DNA of 44,972 bases from Roseovarius sp. GTDB lineage: Bacteria; Pseudomonadota; Alphaproteobacteria; Rhodobacterales; Rhodobacteraceae. Position 1 is the stretch's first letter. Each line of letters begins with the position of its first letter. The position numbers were made by a program, and so were the translations under genes. The stretch covers positions 1-44,972 of the forward strand of contig JALQUE010000184.1 of assembly GCA_023260815.1 (NCBI GenBank). Reading direction: 5' to 3'. The notes under the pieces were generated by a model that made no database searches, had not been told where the DNA came from, and saw nothing but the letters and a program-made list of their open reading frames with translations. Shown piece by piece: positions 33,216 to 41,366 of this stretch.

Positions 33216-34025
33216 CTATTTGATCCCTGCCCGCAGAAACGCTTGCACGAATTGTCGCTGGAAGACGAGGAAAGCGATCAAAAGCGGTGCCACGGACATG
33301 AGCGTCGCTGCCGATATCACACTGATATCGACACCGTTCTCAGGCGCACCGAAGATCGACAAACCCACGGTCAGTGGCCTTGTATCAGGCGAATTCGTTA
33401 CGATCAGTGGCCACAGAAAGTTGTTCCAGTGCGTCGACACGGACACAAGTGCATAGGCCAGATAGGTTGGACGCGCCAAAGGCACATAGACCCGCCATAG
33501 GATGCCTAACCAGCCGCAGCCTTCGACACGGGCGGCCTCGTGCAACTCAATCGGCACGCCCTTGAAGGCCTGCCGCATCAAAAATATCCCGAAAGCGGAG
33601 GCCATGTATGGCATCCCGACGCCCAGAATAGTATCGAACATCCCCAGCCTTGATACCATGACGTAGTTTTCGACGATCAGAACTTCCGGCAGGATGAACA
33701 GCTGCATCAGGACAAGGATGAAGACCAAGTCCCGGCCCGGAAACCGGACTTGGGCAAAGGCGAAACCGGCCAGTGTCGTCACAAAGAACTGTCCGATCAG
33801 AATGACGGTTACCAGCAAGAACGTATTCAGAAAATACTTCAGCCACGGTGCCCCATCCCATGCTGTCCGGAAATTATCGAGCGTCCAGGGCGCTGCGAGG
33901 TTGAAATTCACAGCGTCCGACGTCGTGTGAAACGCCGCCCAGAATGCGAACACCAAGGGCGAAATCCAGATCACGGCCAGCAACAGGGCGCCAAAGCTCT
34001 CGATATGTCGTGACAGGCCGCTCAT
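33216..34025 (-). CDS. ABC transporter permease, UgpE/MalG type
   Basis: The start at 34025 overlaps the stop of the preceding permease (ATGA). A long extension to 34433 is a false frame inside that gene. The 269-residue protein has six membrane helices and the EAA loop (ELHEAARVEGCGWLGILWRVYVPLARPTYLAYALV). It pairs with the UgpA-type permease, and the ligand should be a phosphorylated or sugar-like compound. Confidence 0.92.
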   Translation of the reverse strand: MSGLSRHIESFGALLLAVIWISPLVFAFWAAFHTTSDAVNFNLAAPWTLDNFRTAWDGAPWLKYFLNTFLLVTVILIGQFFVTTLAGFAFAQVRFPGRDLVFILVLMQLFILPEVLIVENYVMVSRLGMFDTILGVGMPYMASAFGIFLMRQAFKGVPIELHEAARVEGCGWLGILWRVYVPLARPTYLAYALVSVSTHWNNFLWPLIVTNSPDTRPLTVGLSIFGAPENGVDISVISAATLMSVAPLLIAFLVFQRQFVQAFLRAGIK

Positions 34026-34915
34026 TGGTAATGTGTCCGTTTGTCGAGAATGGTGAATTTGATACCCGCGACGACGCCGAGAACCACCAGGATCATGATC
34101 GTCATGGCCGCGGCCTGAGGCGCATCGAAGAACGCAAAGGCCATCTCCCAGATATAATAGAGGATCAGCTTGGACGCGTCGTTCGGACCACCCTTGGTCA
34201 GGATGAACAGGTGGTCGATCAGCTTCACGGAATTGATCAGGGCGTTCACCATGATGAACAAGGTCGTTGGCATCAACAGCGGCAGCACGATCCTGCGCGT
34301 GTAGGTGAAGCGGCTGGTCCCTTCGATATCGGCGGCTTCCTTGAGGTCTTCTGGAATGGTCTGCAGGGCCGCAAGGTAGAAGATCATGAAGAACCCGGCT
34401 TCTTTCCAGATCGTCACGATGATCACGGCCCAAAGCGCAGTTTCAGGCTGACCCAGCCAATTGACCGTTGGCAGGCCGAACAGGGACCCGATCTGATCCA
34501 GAACACCAAGCCCCGGCGTGTAGAAAAACAGCCAAAGGTTTGCCGCCGCGATCATTGGGAGAACCGTCGGCGTGAAATAGGCGGTTCGCACGAAACTGCG
34601 CGCTGGCATTTTAGAGTTGGCCCAGAGGGCCATGACGAGAGCAATGGCAATGGACAGCGGGATTGTCGCTCCGGCGTAGATGAGATTATTCGTCACCACC
34701 TTCCAGAACGTCGGGTCGGCAAAAAGATCTGTGTAATTTTCGGTCCCGACGAATTCGCTTGGCCGGCGGCGCGTGTCACGGCTGAACACGCTTGTCCAGA
34801 GGGTTGCAAGGGACGGATAGAAGGCGAAAGCCGTAAGAAGTATCATGGCGGGCGACAGCAACAGCCACCCGTAAATGGCCTGTCTGCGGCGTTCGATATT
34901 CACGTGCTTTGCCAT
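34022..34915 (-). CDS. ABC transporter permease, UgpA/MalF type
   Basis: A 297-residue permease with N-terminal YGWLLLSPAMILLTAFAFYPSLATLW, several helices, and the EAA loop (DLKEAADIEGTSRFTYTRRIVLPLLMPTTLF). The family includes UgpA, which imports glycerol-3-phosphate and glycerophosphodiesters. It lies after the SBP gene, separated by a strong hairpin, and before the UgpE-type gene. Confidence 0.92.
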   Translation of the reverse strand: MAKHVNIERRRQAIYGWLLLSPAMILLTAFAFYPSLATLWTSVFSRDTRRRPSEFVGTENYTDLFADPTFWKVVTNNLIYAGATIPLSIAIALVMALWANSKMPARSFVRTAYFTPTVLPMIAAANLWLFFYTPGLGVLDQIGSLFGLPTVNWLGQPETALWAVIIVTIWKEAGFFMIFYLAALQTIPEDLKEAADIEGTSRFTYTRRIVLPLLMPTTLFIMVNALINSVKLIDHLFILTKGGPNDASKLILYYIWEMAFAFFDAPQAAAMTIMILVVLGVVAGIKFTILDKRTHYQ

Positions 34916-34941
34916 GCAATCCGGCCTTTCGCCCTGACGGA

Positions 34942-34973
34942 AACGGGTGCCAGGCTGAAACCTGGCACCCGTT
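34942..34973 (-). promoter_or_regulatory. Strong intercistronic hairpin between binding-protein and permease genes
   Basis: AACGGGTGCCAGG and CCTGGCACCCGTT form a perfect 13-base-pair stem with a six-base loop, six bases after the binding-protein stop. It has no T run on the minus strand. As in the other ABC operon of this window, it sits exactly between the binding-protein gene and the permeases and may cap the binding-protein message. Confidence 0.7.
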
Positions 34974-34978
34974 GAAGA

Positions 34979-36235
34979 TTAACGGTAGTCCTTGAGAAGA
35001 CGCTCAGCGGCAGCCTGCGCCTCGGCCAGTGCCTCAGCGGGTGGCGTGCTGCCTGTCAGCGCCGCCTGGATTGCATTGTTCAGGCCATCCCGGACCCGCG
35101 CCGTCTCGAAGGTCGAGAATTCGGCAACGGCGTTTTCAAGCTGATTGCGCGCGACCAGAGCGGGCGGGAATTCCACCGTATAGGCTTTGAGGGCTTCCGT
35201 TTCGTAAGCCGCGGGCGACACGCCCATATAGCCCGTCGCGATCGACCATTCCGCGGCCTGCTCGGGCGCGGTCATGAACTCGATCAGCTTGAGGGCGGCG
35301 GCGCGCTCTTCATCTGTCGTGTCCTGGAAGACGTAGAAGTTTCCACCGCCGGTCGGCGATCCGGGACGTACATTAGCCGGAAGTTCGGCCACGCCGAAAT
35401 CAAAGCTTGCGCTGTTCTTGACTGCGGTCAGGTTGCCTGTGGAGTGCCACATCATGGCCGTCTGCCCTTCGAGGAAAGCCTGACGCAGGGTGCCCCACTC
35501 GACCGTACCGGTCGGCATGATGCCATGTTCGGTCGACAGGGACTTCCAGAACTCCAGCGTTTCAACCACGGCAGGATCGTCGAAATTGGTTTCGAGGCCA
35601 TCCCCGGACATGAGCTCCTTGCCGTTCTGAATGGCAAGTGCTTGGAACATCCAATAGGGGTAGCCCGTAGACGGGATCATCAGGCCATATGTATCACCCT
35701 TGGTCAGTGCCTTGCCCATGCTGACCAATTCATCCCAGCTTGAGGGTGGGGCTTCGGGGTCAAGGCCTGCCTCGCGGAACATGTCCTTGTTGTAATAGGC
35801 CACGATTGTCGAACGCTGGAACGGGATGCCCCATGTTTTGCCTTCGATCCGGCTATTGGCCATCAAGGCGGGGTAAAAGCTGTCGAGCCATGCCGCATTG
35901 ACACCTTCGATGTCCTCGAAGGCGACAATCGTTTCCTGTTCGATCAGATCATAGGCATCGATCGAGAACATGACCGCCAATTGCGCAGGCTCGCCCGAGG
36001 CGATGGCCGAAAGGGCGCGCACGCGGGTGTCGTCGTAATTGCCCGAATAGATCGCGTTGACCTTGATATCGGGATTGGCCTCTTCGAATTTCGCGACGAT
36101 GCCATCGACGACTTCGGTCAGCGCGCCGCCGACGGCGATGGGGTAGTACATCGTCAGTTCCGTTTCGGCGGCAACCGGTGCGGCAATCATGGTTGCCGTG
36201 ACAGTCGACAGTCCGATTTTCCTGAATGTGTTCAT
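34979..36235 (-). CDS. ABC transporter substrate-binding protein, UgpB type
   Basis: The start at 36235 has GGGAG before it. The 418-residue protein opens with a signal peptide (MNTFRKIGLSTVTATMIAAPVAAE). It belongs to family 1 solute-binding proteins like UgpB, with TMYYPIAVGGALTEVVDGIVAKFEEANP, WGIPFQRSTIVAYYNKDMF, and GGGNFYVFQDT. UgpB binds glycerol-3-phosphate or glycerophosphodiesters, and the similarity of the first strand (YYPIAVGG) to that group is notable. The ligand fits an organophosphate, given the phosphoesterase and phosphatase neighbours. Confidence 0.9.
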   Translation of the reverse strand: MNTFRKIGLSTVTATMIAAPVAAETELTMYYPIAVGGALTEVVDGIVAKFEEANPDIKVNAIYSGNYDDTRVRALSAIASGEPAQLAVMFSIDAYDLIEQETIVAFEDIEGVNAAWLDSFYPALMANSRIEGKTWGIPFQRSTIVAYYNKDMFREAGLDPEAPPSSWDELVSMGKALTKGDTYGLMIPSTGYPYWMFQALAIQNGKELMSGDGLETNFDDPAVVETLEFWKSLSTEHGIMPTGTVEWGTLRQAFLEGQTAMMWHSTGNLTAVKNSASFDFGVAELPANVRPGSPTGGGNFYVFQDTTDEERAAALKLIEFMTAPEQAAEWSIATGYMGVSPAAYETEALKAYTVEFPPALVARNQLENAVAEFSTFETARVRDGLNNAIQAALTGSTPPAEALAEAQAAAERLLKDYR

Positions 36236-36277
36236 GATGATCTCCCTTGGATTGAACACGTGTCCGTGCGTCGGCCG

Positions 36278-37315
36278 TCAGGCTGACACCCTCTTCATGT
36301 GATTGGTACGATTTCCGTCTGCGTCGAAAAAATGCAGATCCTCATCCGCAAAATCTATTTCCAGCTCCTCTCCAGTTGGAATGTTCTGCAACCCCGGCAT
36401 CGAAATGGTCAGCCCATTGGCCGCAGGGTGCGTCAGCCCCACGAATGTCTCGGATCCGAGGAACTCGCATTCTGAAACGAGGCATTTCAGGCGGCCCTGA
36501 CCGGCCTCGGCCAACCGCAGACTCTCGGCGCGCAGGCCGATCTTTGCAGCGCGTTCAAAGCCGGGCAAAGCCGAACCTTCGATAAGCGCCATTGGCGGAG
36601 AACCGACGAATTCGGCGACAAAGGTGTTGGCGGATCGGTAATACAAGCTCTCCGGAGCGCCGACTTGCTGAATGCGCCCGTCCTTCATCAACACCACGAT
36701 GTCGGCCATGCTCATCGCCTCGGTCTGATCGTGGGTCACGTAAATCACGGTGATCCCCAAATCGACCTGCAGCTTCTTGATGTCTTTGCGCACAGAGGCG
36801 CGCAATTTTGCATCGAGATTTGAAAGTGGTTCATCCATCAAGCAAAGCGGCTGGTTCGCCACGATCGCGCGGGCCAGTGCCACGCGCTGACGCTGGCCGC
36901 CCGACAACTCGCCGGGCTTGCGCGCCTCATAGCCGAGAAGGCCGGTGATCTCGAGCGCGCGGTGGAGTTTTTCACGCCGTTCCGCCGCACCGACCTTGCG
37001 GACCTTAAGGCCGAAGATCACGTTCTCGGCCACGCTCAGATGCGGAAACAGTGCATAGGACTGAAACACCATGGACAGATTGCGCTCTGAGGGTGCGGCA
37101 GTGGTCACGTCCTTTCCATCGATGATGATCCGGCCTTCATCCGCCAGTTCCAACCCCGACAGCAGCCTTAGGGTCGTCGACTTGCCACATCCCGACGGCC
37201 CGAGCAGCGCCACGAACGACCCACGTGGAATGGATAGGGAAATGTCCTCGACACCGAGCTGGCCGTTCCAGCGTTTGGCAACGCCATCCAGTTGAACGAA
37301 TGCGTCCTGCATCAT
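36278..37315 (-). CDS. ABC transporter ATPase, UgpC/MalK type
   Basis: A 345-residue ATPase with GPSGCGKST (Walker A), VFQSYALFPHLSVAENVIFG (Q-loop), LSGGQRQRVALARAI (signature), LCLMDEPLSNLD (Walker B with Glu), and YVTHDQTEAMSMAD (His switch), followed by a TOBE-like C-terminal domain. It powers the UgpA/UgpE-type permease pair. Its start overlaps the DeoR stop by four bases. It probably works with the genes that follow. Confidence 0.93.
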   Translation of the reverse strand: MMQDAFVQLDGVAKRWNGQLGVEDISLSIPRGSFVALLGPSGCGKSTTLRLLSGLELADEGRIIIDGKDVTTAAPSERNLSMVFQSYALFPHLSVAENVIFGLKVRKVGAAERREKLHRALEITGLLGYEARKPGELSGGQRQRVALARAIVANQPLCLMDEPLSNLDAKLRASVRKDIKKLQVDLGITVIYVTHDQTEAMSMADIVVLMKDGRIQQVGAPESLYYRSANTFVAEFVGSPPMALIEGSALPGFERAAKIGLRAESLRLAEAGQGRLKCLVSECEFLGSETFVGLTHPAANGLTISMPGLQNIPTGEELEIDFADEDLHFFDADGNRTNHMKRVSA

Positions 37316-38088
37316 TCAGACTCCTCTGCAAACACGATCCGCCCGCCCAGAGGCTCGATCAAGTGGTGAAACTGGTCAGACGGCGGGCGGTCGCAAATAA
37401 TGGTGTCCAACTCAGAAAGACGCCCGCCCACGGATGGGGCAAGTCGGCCAAACTTGCTGCGGTCAATCACAAGGATGGATCGTTGAGCATTCTGCCACAT
37501 CCGATAGGTGGCTCGGACCTCGGCTTGGTGAAACTCCAGCAGCCTGCCATCAAGGTCGATGCCGGCAGTGCCGAAGATTGCGAATTCGGCTCGATAGCGC
37601 CCAAAAAATTCCACGACCTCTTCGCCGACGAAATCACGGTCAGGAAGGCGGATTTCGCCGCCGGGCACTATGATGCGGTTTGATATCTCTTCGCTGAGCG
37701 CCATCGCAACGCTCAGGTTGTTGGTGATGATCGTAAGCTCTTTCTTTCGATGGAGCGCGCGCGCGACACTGAGGGCTGTCGAGCCGATTGAAATGAAGAG
37801 GGTGGAGCCATCGGGGATCAGCGAGGCTGCAGTGCTCGCTATGGCACGTTTGCCGACAAGGTTGGTGCCGGCGCGCTGATCGAAAGGCGTGTTGCCCCGA
37901 CCCTCCGCCAATTCGATACGTCCATGTGACCGCTGAAGAGCTCTGCCGTCGCAGAGCGTATCAAGATCCCGGCGGATCGTTTGCATGGACACACCAAACA
38001 TCTCGGCCAGGGCGCCAACGGTCATACCGCCTTGCTCTTGCACGACCTGCTGTATCAGATCGCGTCGCCGGATTTTTTTCGACGCCAT
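37312..38088 (-). CDS. DeoR-family regulator (GlpR-like)
   Basis: I start at 38088 (GGGGGG-AG before it). A longer frame to 38181 would include the operator-like repeat and is rejected. The 258-residue protein has the winged helix-turn-helix (LAEMFGVSMQTIRRDLDTLCDGRALQRSHG) and a DeoRC domain (GSTLFISIGSTALSVARAL). DeoRC proteins bind phosphorylated sugars or polyols, matching an organophosphate uptake operon. It heads the leftward operon and is divergent from the HAD phosphatase. Confidence 0.9.
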   Translation of the reverse strand: MASKKIRRRDLIQQVVQEQGGMTVGALAEMFGVSMQTIRRDLDTLCDGRALQRSHGRIELAEGRGNTPFDQRAGTNLVGKRAIASTAASLIPDGSTLFISIGSTALSVARALHRKKELTIITNNLSVAMALSEEISNRIIVPGGEIRLPDRDFVGEEVVEFFGRYRAEFAIFGTAGIDLDGRLLEFHQAEVRATYRMWQNAQRSILVIDRSKFGRLAPSVGGRLSELDTIICDRPPSDQFHHLIEPLGGRIVFAEESE

Positions 38089-38124
38089 GACTGACTCCCC
38101 CCGTTTTGATTGATTGTTGGTCAT

Positions 38125-38277
38125 TAAAAACCACAAAGCAACATTTATTTGGATCGCCCCGCCGTTGTTCCAACACGCCATTGATCTCGTGTGCTTTATT
38201 TTATTGTGTTATCTCCTGCGACTCAGAGATACATTATGTATGTAACAACAATATTAAGTGTCGCTTTGTGGTTTTTA
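38125..38277. promoter_or_regulatory. Divergent promoter region with a perfect 15-bp inverted repeat pair
   Basis: TAAAAACCACAAAGC (38125-38139) and its exact reverse complement GCTTTGTGGTTTTTA (38263-38277) lie 138 bases apart between the DeoR gene and the HAD gene. Two sites in opposite orientation at divergent promoters are what one expects for a repressor that loops DNA. The region is otherwise AT-rich and holds no recognised gene. Confidence 0.65.
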
Positions 38278-38380
38278 CTTTTATTTTCCAGAAGGCGCTG
38301 TAAGTTTGAAAAGGTCAGGGCAGGCACGTGCAAACGTCGCGTCGCGATCTTTCGACGCTTGAAGGGGATGCACCACTCAC

Positions 38381-39265
38381 ATGGATAACGTCGCCACCAT
38401 ATTCGATCGCTACGAAGCCGTTCGACACCGTCTGCCGTCTGCCGAATTTTCCTCGGGAACGACGGCGATCAGCTCCTTGCATGATATCGCCGACCACGCA
38501 GACGCGTTCGTTTTCGACGCGTATGGCGTGCTCAATGTTGGAGAAAGCGCAATTCCGGGGGCGTCGGGTCGCCTGGCGGATCTGCGAAGGTCCGGACACC
38601 AGATTCGTATTCTGTCCAATGCGGCAAGCTACAATCATGATGGCGCAGTGGCGAAATTCCAAAAGCTGGCCATGCATGTTGAAAGTGACGAGATTGTCAC
38701 GAGCCGCGATGCAGCGCTAGCAGGCTTTGAGGCAGGGCTGTGGGGCTGCATAACCGCACCGCAGGATGACCTTTCCGATATACCGGTGGCAACCCGACGG
38801 TTGGTCGACAACCCGTCCTGCTATGATCTTGTGGACGGTTTCCTGTTCTTGTCGACTGAGGCATGGTCCGTGGGCAGGCAGGCGCATTTGGAGAGGTCAC
38901 TGAAAAAGAACCCGAGGCCGATAATCATAGCGAATGCTGACCTTGTTGCGCCACGTGAGCATGGTTTTTCTGTCGAACCCGGTTATTTCGGGCACTTGCT
39001 TGCGGACCAGGGCTTTGACGATATCCAGTTCTATGGAAAGCCGTTTCCTGAAGTCTATGAGATGATTGAAGCTTCTCTGCCCGGGGTTCCGCCGGATCGC
39101 ATCGTTATGTGTGGTGATACCCTGCACACGGACATTCTGGGGGCTGCCGCTCGCGGGTGGAAAACTGTTCTTGTGGAAATGGACGGCCTTTTTGCGGGTC
39201 ATGACGCCAGCGCGTATTGCAGCAAGGCGCGGATACATCCAACGTGGACACTTGGTCGGATATAA
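38381..39265 (+). CDS. HAD-superfamily class IIA phosphatase (NagD-like)
   Basis: A 294-residue HAD-IIA enzyme with VFDAYGVLNVG (motif I, the first Asp is the nucleophile), LSNAAS (motif II), FYGKPFPEVYE (motif III Lys) and GDTLHTDILGAA (motif IV). In motif I the usual second Asp is Tyr (DAYG), as in one HAD-IIA subgroup with D-x-W/Y-G. The general acid may thus differ. It would remove phosphate from a sugar or polyol phosphate produced by the phosphoesterase. It is divergent from the operon that encodes that enzyme, and shares its promoter region. Confidence 0.85.
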   Translation: MDNVATIFDRYEAVRHRLPSAEFSSGTTAISSLHDIADHADAFVFDAYGVLNVGESAIPGASGRLADLRRSGHQIRILSNAASYNHDGAVAKFQKLAMHVESDEIVTSRDAALAGFEAGLWGCITAPQDDLSDIPVATRRLVDNPSCYDLVDGFLFLSTEAWSVGRQAHLERSLKKNPRPIIIANADLVAPREHGFSVEPGYFGHLLADQGFDDIQFYGKPFPEVYEMIEASLPGVPPDRIVMCGDTLHTDILGAAARGWKTVLVEMDGLFAGHDASAYCSKARIHPTWTLGRI

Positions 39266-39410
39266 AGCTGGTTGACCATTCAGCCAAAAGTATGGCGTGG
39301 GTTGTTGCATTAACGCGTAAACCGCGAAACTGAGGTGCCACCCGAAAACTGGACACTGACATAGGCTCCAAGTTGCTGTCTGCTGGTCTTCCCAGTGAAG
39401 GAGATCGACG

Positions 39411-39480
39411 ATGTCGAAGCGAAAGCAGCATGCCCGTTAGTTCAAGGCGAACGTGGCGCTCCAGGCGTTGCACGCGGCGA
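39411..39480 (+). pseudogene. IS3 orfA remnant
   Basis: The frame from 39411, with GAAGGAG before it, reads MSKRKQHAR, a TAG, then FKANVALQALHAA. This is the start of an IS3-type OrfA, which normally continues with a helix-turn-helix. The amber codon and the following deletion make it non-functional. Confidence 0.65.
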
Positions 39481-39502
39481 TCCATCGGTGCGCCCCCCAG
39501 AC

Positions 39503-39787
39503 ATCATGAACAGTGATCGAGGATCTGAATTCACATCCTTGGCCTGAACAGACTGCCTGCGCCACTCCGGAATACGCATCTCAATGGACGGCAAAGGTCG
39601 ATCTCTGGACAATATCTTTATTGAGCACCTGTGGCGAACCGTGAAATATGAGTGCATCTATCTGCATGTTTGGGAGACCGGGCCAGTGGCACGCGCCGGT
39701 GTCCGCAACTGGATGGAGTTGTACAATGCCCGCCGCTCGCACAAAGCCCTTGGCGGGCGACGACCAACAGCGGTCTGCTCACTGTAA
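39503..39787 (+). pseudogene. IS3 orfB remnant
   Basis: The frame holds MNSDRGSEFTSLA (second catalytic Asp region), a TGA, then RISMDGKGRSLDNIFIEHLWRTVKYECIYLHVW and ARAGVRNWMELYNARRSHKALGGRRP, the normal C-terminus of IS3 OrfB with the catalytic Glu in FIEHL. The first Asp and most of the N-terminal half are missing. Confidence 0.75.
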
Positions 39788-40002
39788 ATCGAAGCAACGC
39801 AACCCGATCAACAGGAACAAATCAGAGCTTAAAAAGCGCCTGATCCTGTCCAAGGAATGGGGAGCACCTCAGTGCCGGAGCTGAGACGTTTGCGAAATAA
39901 AACATTACAGCTATCGAAAGCGCTTGGAAAAATAGTTGGTGGTCACGGTACTTTACCCTAAAACTTTATTCATCAATACACCAATATTTTGAGTATGTTC
40001 CG

Positions 40003-40413
40003 ATGATCAATTACATTTTTTACCACAGCACAGCAGCGCCCAATTCAACACCGGACGATGATCGTGCGATTGTTCATGCCGCTTGGCGAGCAAATCACAC
40101 TCAGAAGATCACGGGTTATCTCGTCCGCCACGGTTCAAACTATGTGCAATGGCTGGAAGGCCCAAAAGGATCGCTTGATAGGCTTTACGAAAAACTAGGT
40201 AAGGATGACCGCCACCAGGATCTTGAGATCCTGGCGTCTGGGGAAAGAGTAAATCGCGTGTTCCCGAGCTGGCTCATGGGCTTCCTGCAGCACGATGATC
40301 ATCTTTATGTTCCACTCAAAAGCGCCGAACGGGTCACAACGGATCAGGCCGAGTATGTTTTGGACATCATGAAAAGCCATGCGCAGCGCCGTCTTTGCAA
40401 GTTAGCATTGTAA
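40003..40413 (+). CDS. Short BLUF-domain protein (blue-light FAD photoreceptor)
   Basis: The 136-residue protein is one BLUF domain with little extra. Photocycle residues are in place: Tyr7 in the IFYHS strand, Asn31 in RANHTQKITGYL, Gln49 in NYVQWLEG, and a Trp in PSWLMGF (about residue 90). BLUF proteins bind FAD and respond to blue light. Short ones act by protein contact on partners such as regulators or kinases. The adjacent gene cluster has no obvious partner, though a hybrid kinase lies downstream in the opposite orientation. The gene is preceded by AT-rich DNA after the IS remnant. Confidence 0.85.
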   Translation: MINYIFYHSTAAPNSTPDDDRAIVHAAWRANHTQKITGYLVRHGSNYVQWLEGPKGSLDRLYEKLGKDDRHQDLEILASGERVNRVFPSWLMGFLQHDDHLYVPLKSAERVTTDQAEYVLDIMKSHAQRRLCKLAL

Positions 40414-40639
40414 AAATTCGCAGGTACTTTGGGCGGCGCTGGCTTGGCGGCCTTCAACGGTTGCATCCCAAATCCTGGAGAGAGTGTAGCGAACCTCCGG
40501 CAGGGAGAGTGATGCAGAGGCGTGGAATGGCGTAACGGATTTGAACGGCTAATCTTAACCTTATGGGCTTTCGGAAGTGCTTCATGCGACACTGATTTTT
40601 AGAGGTGCGTCAGCATGCATTATTGATAATCCTGGCTTC

Positions 40640-40738
40640 GGTATACATATGAATACTGACGGTGGTTCTTTTCTCCCTGGGATCATCCGTGCAACTTTAG
40701 ACGGTGCATTTTCCCTTTTTGTAATGCGCCGTTTTTTT
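40640..40738 (+). ncRNA. Candidate small RNA ending in a strong terminator
   Basis: A TTGATA box (40623-40628) and a TATGAA box (40648-40653), separated by about 19 bases, could form a promoter. About 80 bases later a textbook terminator ends any transcript. The interval contains a TTCTTTTCTCCCTGG stretch that could pair with Shine-Dalgarno sequences. It may also be the 3' end of a BLUF transcript. Evidence is pattern-based, so confidence is low. Confidence 0.3.
40701..40738 (+). terminator. Rho-independent terminator
   Basis: ACGGTGCATT pairs with AATGCGCCGT (ten base pairs, one wobble) around a 12-base loop and is followed by seven T residues. It lies about 290 bases downstream of the BLUF stop and is the clearest terminator seen in this window. 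Confidence 0.8.
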
Positions 40739-41366
40739 ATTCATATGCAAGTACGGACGCGGGATATCGTAGTCAGTTTCAAGAAAAAGCAGCTTGGAGT
40801 CAGGTTCCGGTAAATCAAGAAGGCCATAGTGCACGTTTGACCTTAACAAAATGCGGGCGGCGCTGGATACTTTGCCTGGTAGACAAAGCTGCATGCAGTC
40901 AATTCGCAAGTGTGTGGAGGAGACCGGTAGTGTCTGGTGTAAGCTCAGCGACATGTATGGTCTGTTCAACTGTCAGCTCCATGCCATAGTCACTCTCGGC
41001 TTTGTGCGCCGCAGGGGGCAAGGCATAATTCTTATGCTATTAGAAATGCGGCGTTCCTCCGAAGGTCGGCATCACCCCGCTAGCTTCCCAATTCCATGCC
41101 CGATCGTGAATATTGGATTGGTTCAATCTGCTAAAGCGTGAATCCATGCTTTACCAAGAGTTTTGGACAAAAAACTTCACAAGGGTTTTCGTCTGTAGGG
41201 TGACGTTAACATGAACGACCTTTTGCGTTTTTTGGGGCTGCGAGACTGGGCTAAAGTGGTCATTGGATCTGCGTCCAACCTGGCTGTTGTGACGCTCTAG
41301 AAGCGCGCCACCCTTTGCAGATACGTGATCAAAAAGGAGGTCGCATGATAAAATGTCACGCAAGAG

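Larger units (their letters stand above)
39331..39871 (+). mobile_element. IS3-family remnant with both ends, internally deleted
   Basis: The ends TGAGGTGCCACCC (39331) and GGGAGCACCTCA (39860-39871) are imperfect inverted repeats that share TGAGGTGC and a GGACA-like inner part. The element is only 541 bases long, whereas intact IS3 elements have 1.2-1.5 kb. An orfA start (MSKRKQHAR then TAG at 39438) with a good ribosome site and an orfB end are both present, so the middle was deleted. No obvious target duplication was seen. It follows the HAD gene and closes block C. Confidence 0.7.
40414..41366. other. Long intergenic region, one strong terminator, no supported gene
   Basis: About 950 bases between the BLUF gene and the hybrid kinase stop. 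Reading frames here (for example 40577-40813 or 40851-41141 on the plus strand) have no recognisable product, and one runs through the terminator. The main feature is the terminator at 40701-40738. The part beyond 40850 shows nothing I can name. Confidence 0.5.

Noticed and set aside
34026..34433. N-terminal extension of the UgpE-like gene
   Set aside because: It lies inside the UgpA-like gene in another frame and gives no permease-like sequence. The ATG at 34025 overlaps the upstream stop and starts a normal permease.
33944..34975. Plus-strand frame of about 340 codons opposite the UgpA-like gene
   Set aside because: Antisense shadow of a conserved permease. The product is rich in Arg, Gly and His as expected for a shadow frame.
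40577..41141. Two plus-strand frames of 78 and 96 codons
   Set aside because: No ribosome site, no recognisable product, and one runs across the terminator at 40701-40738.
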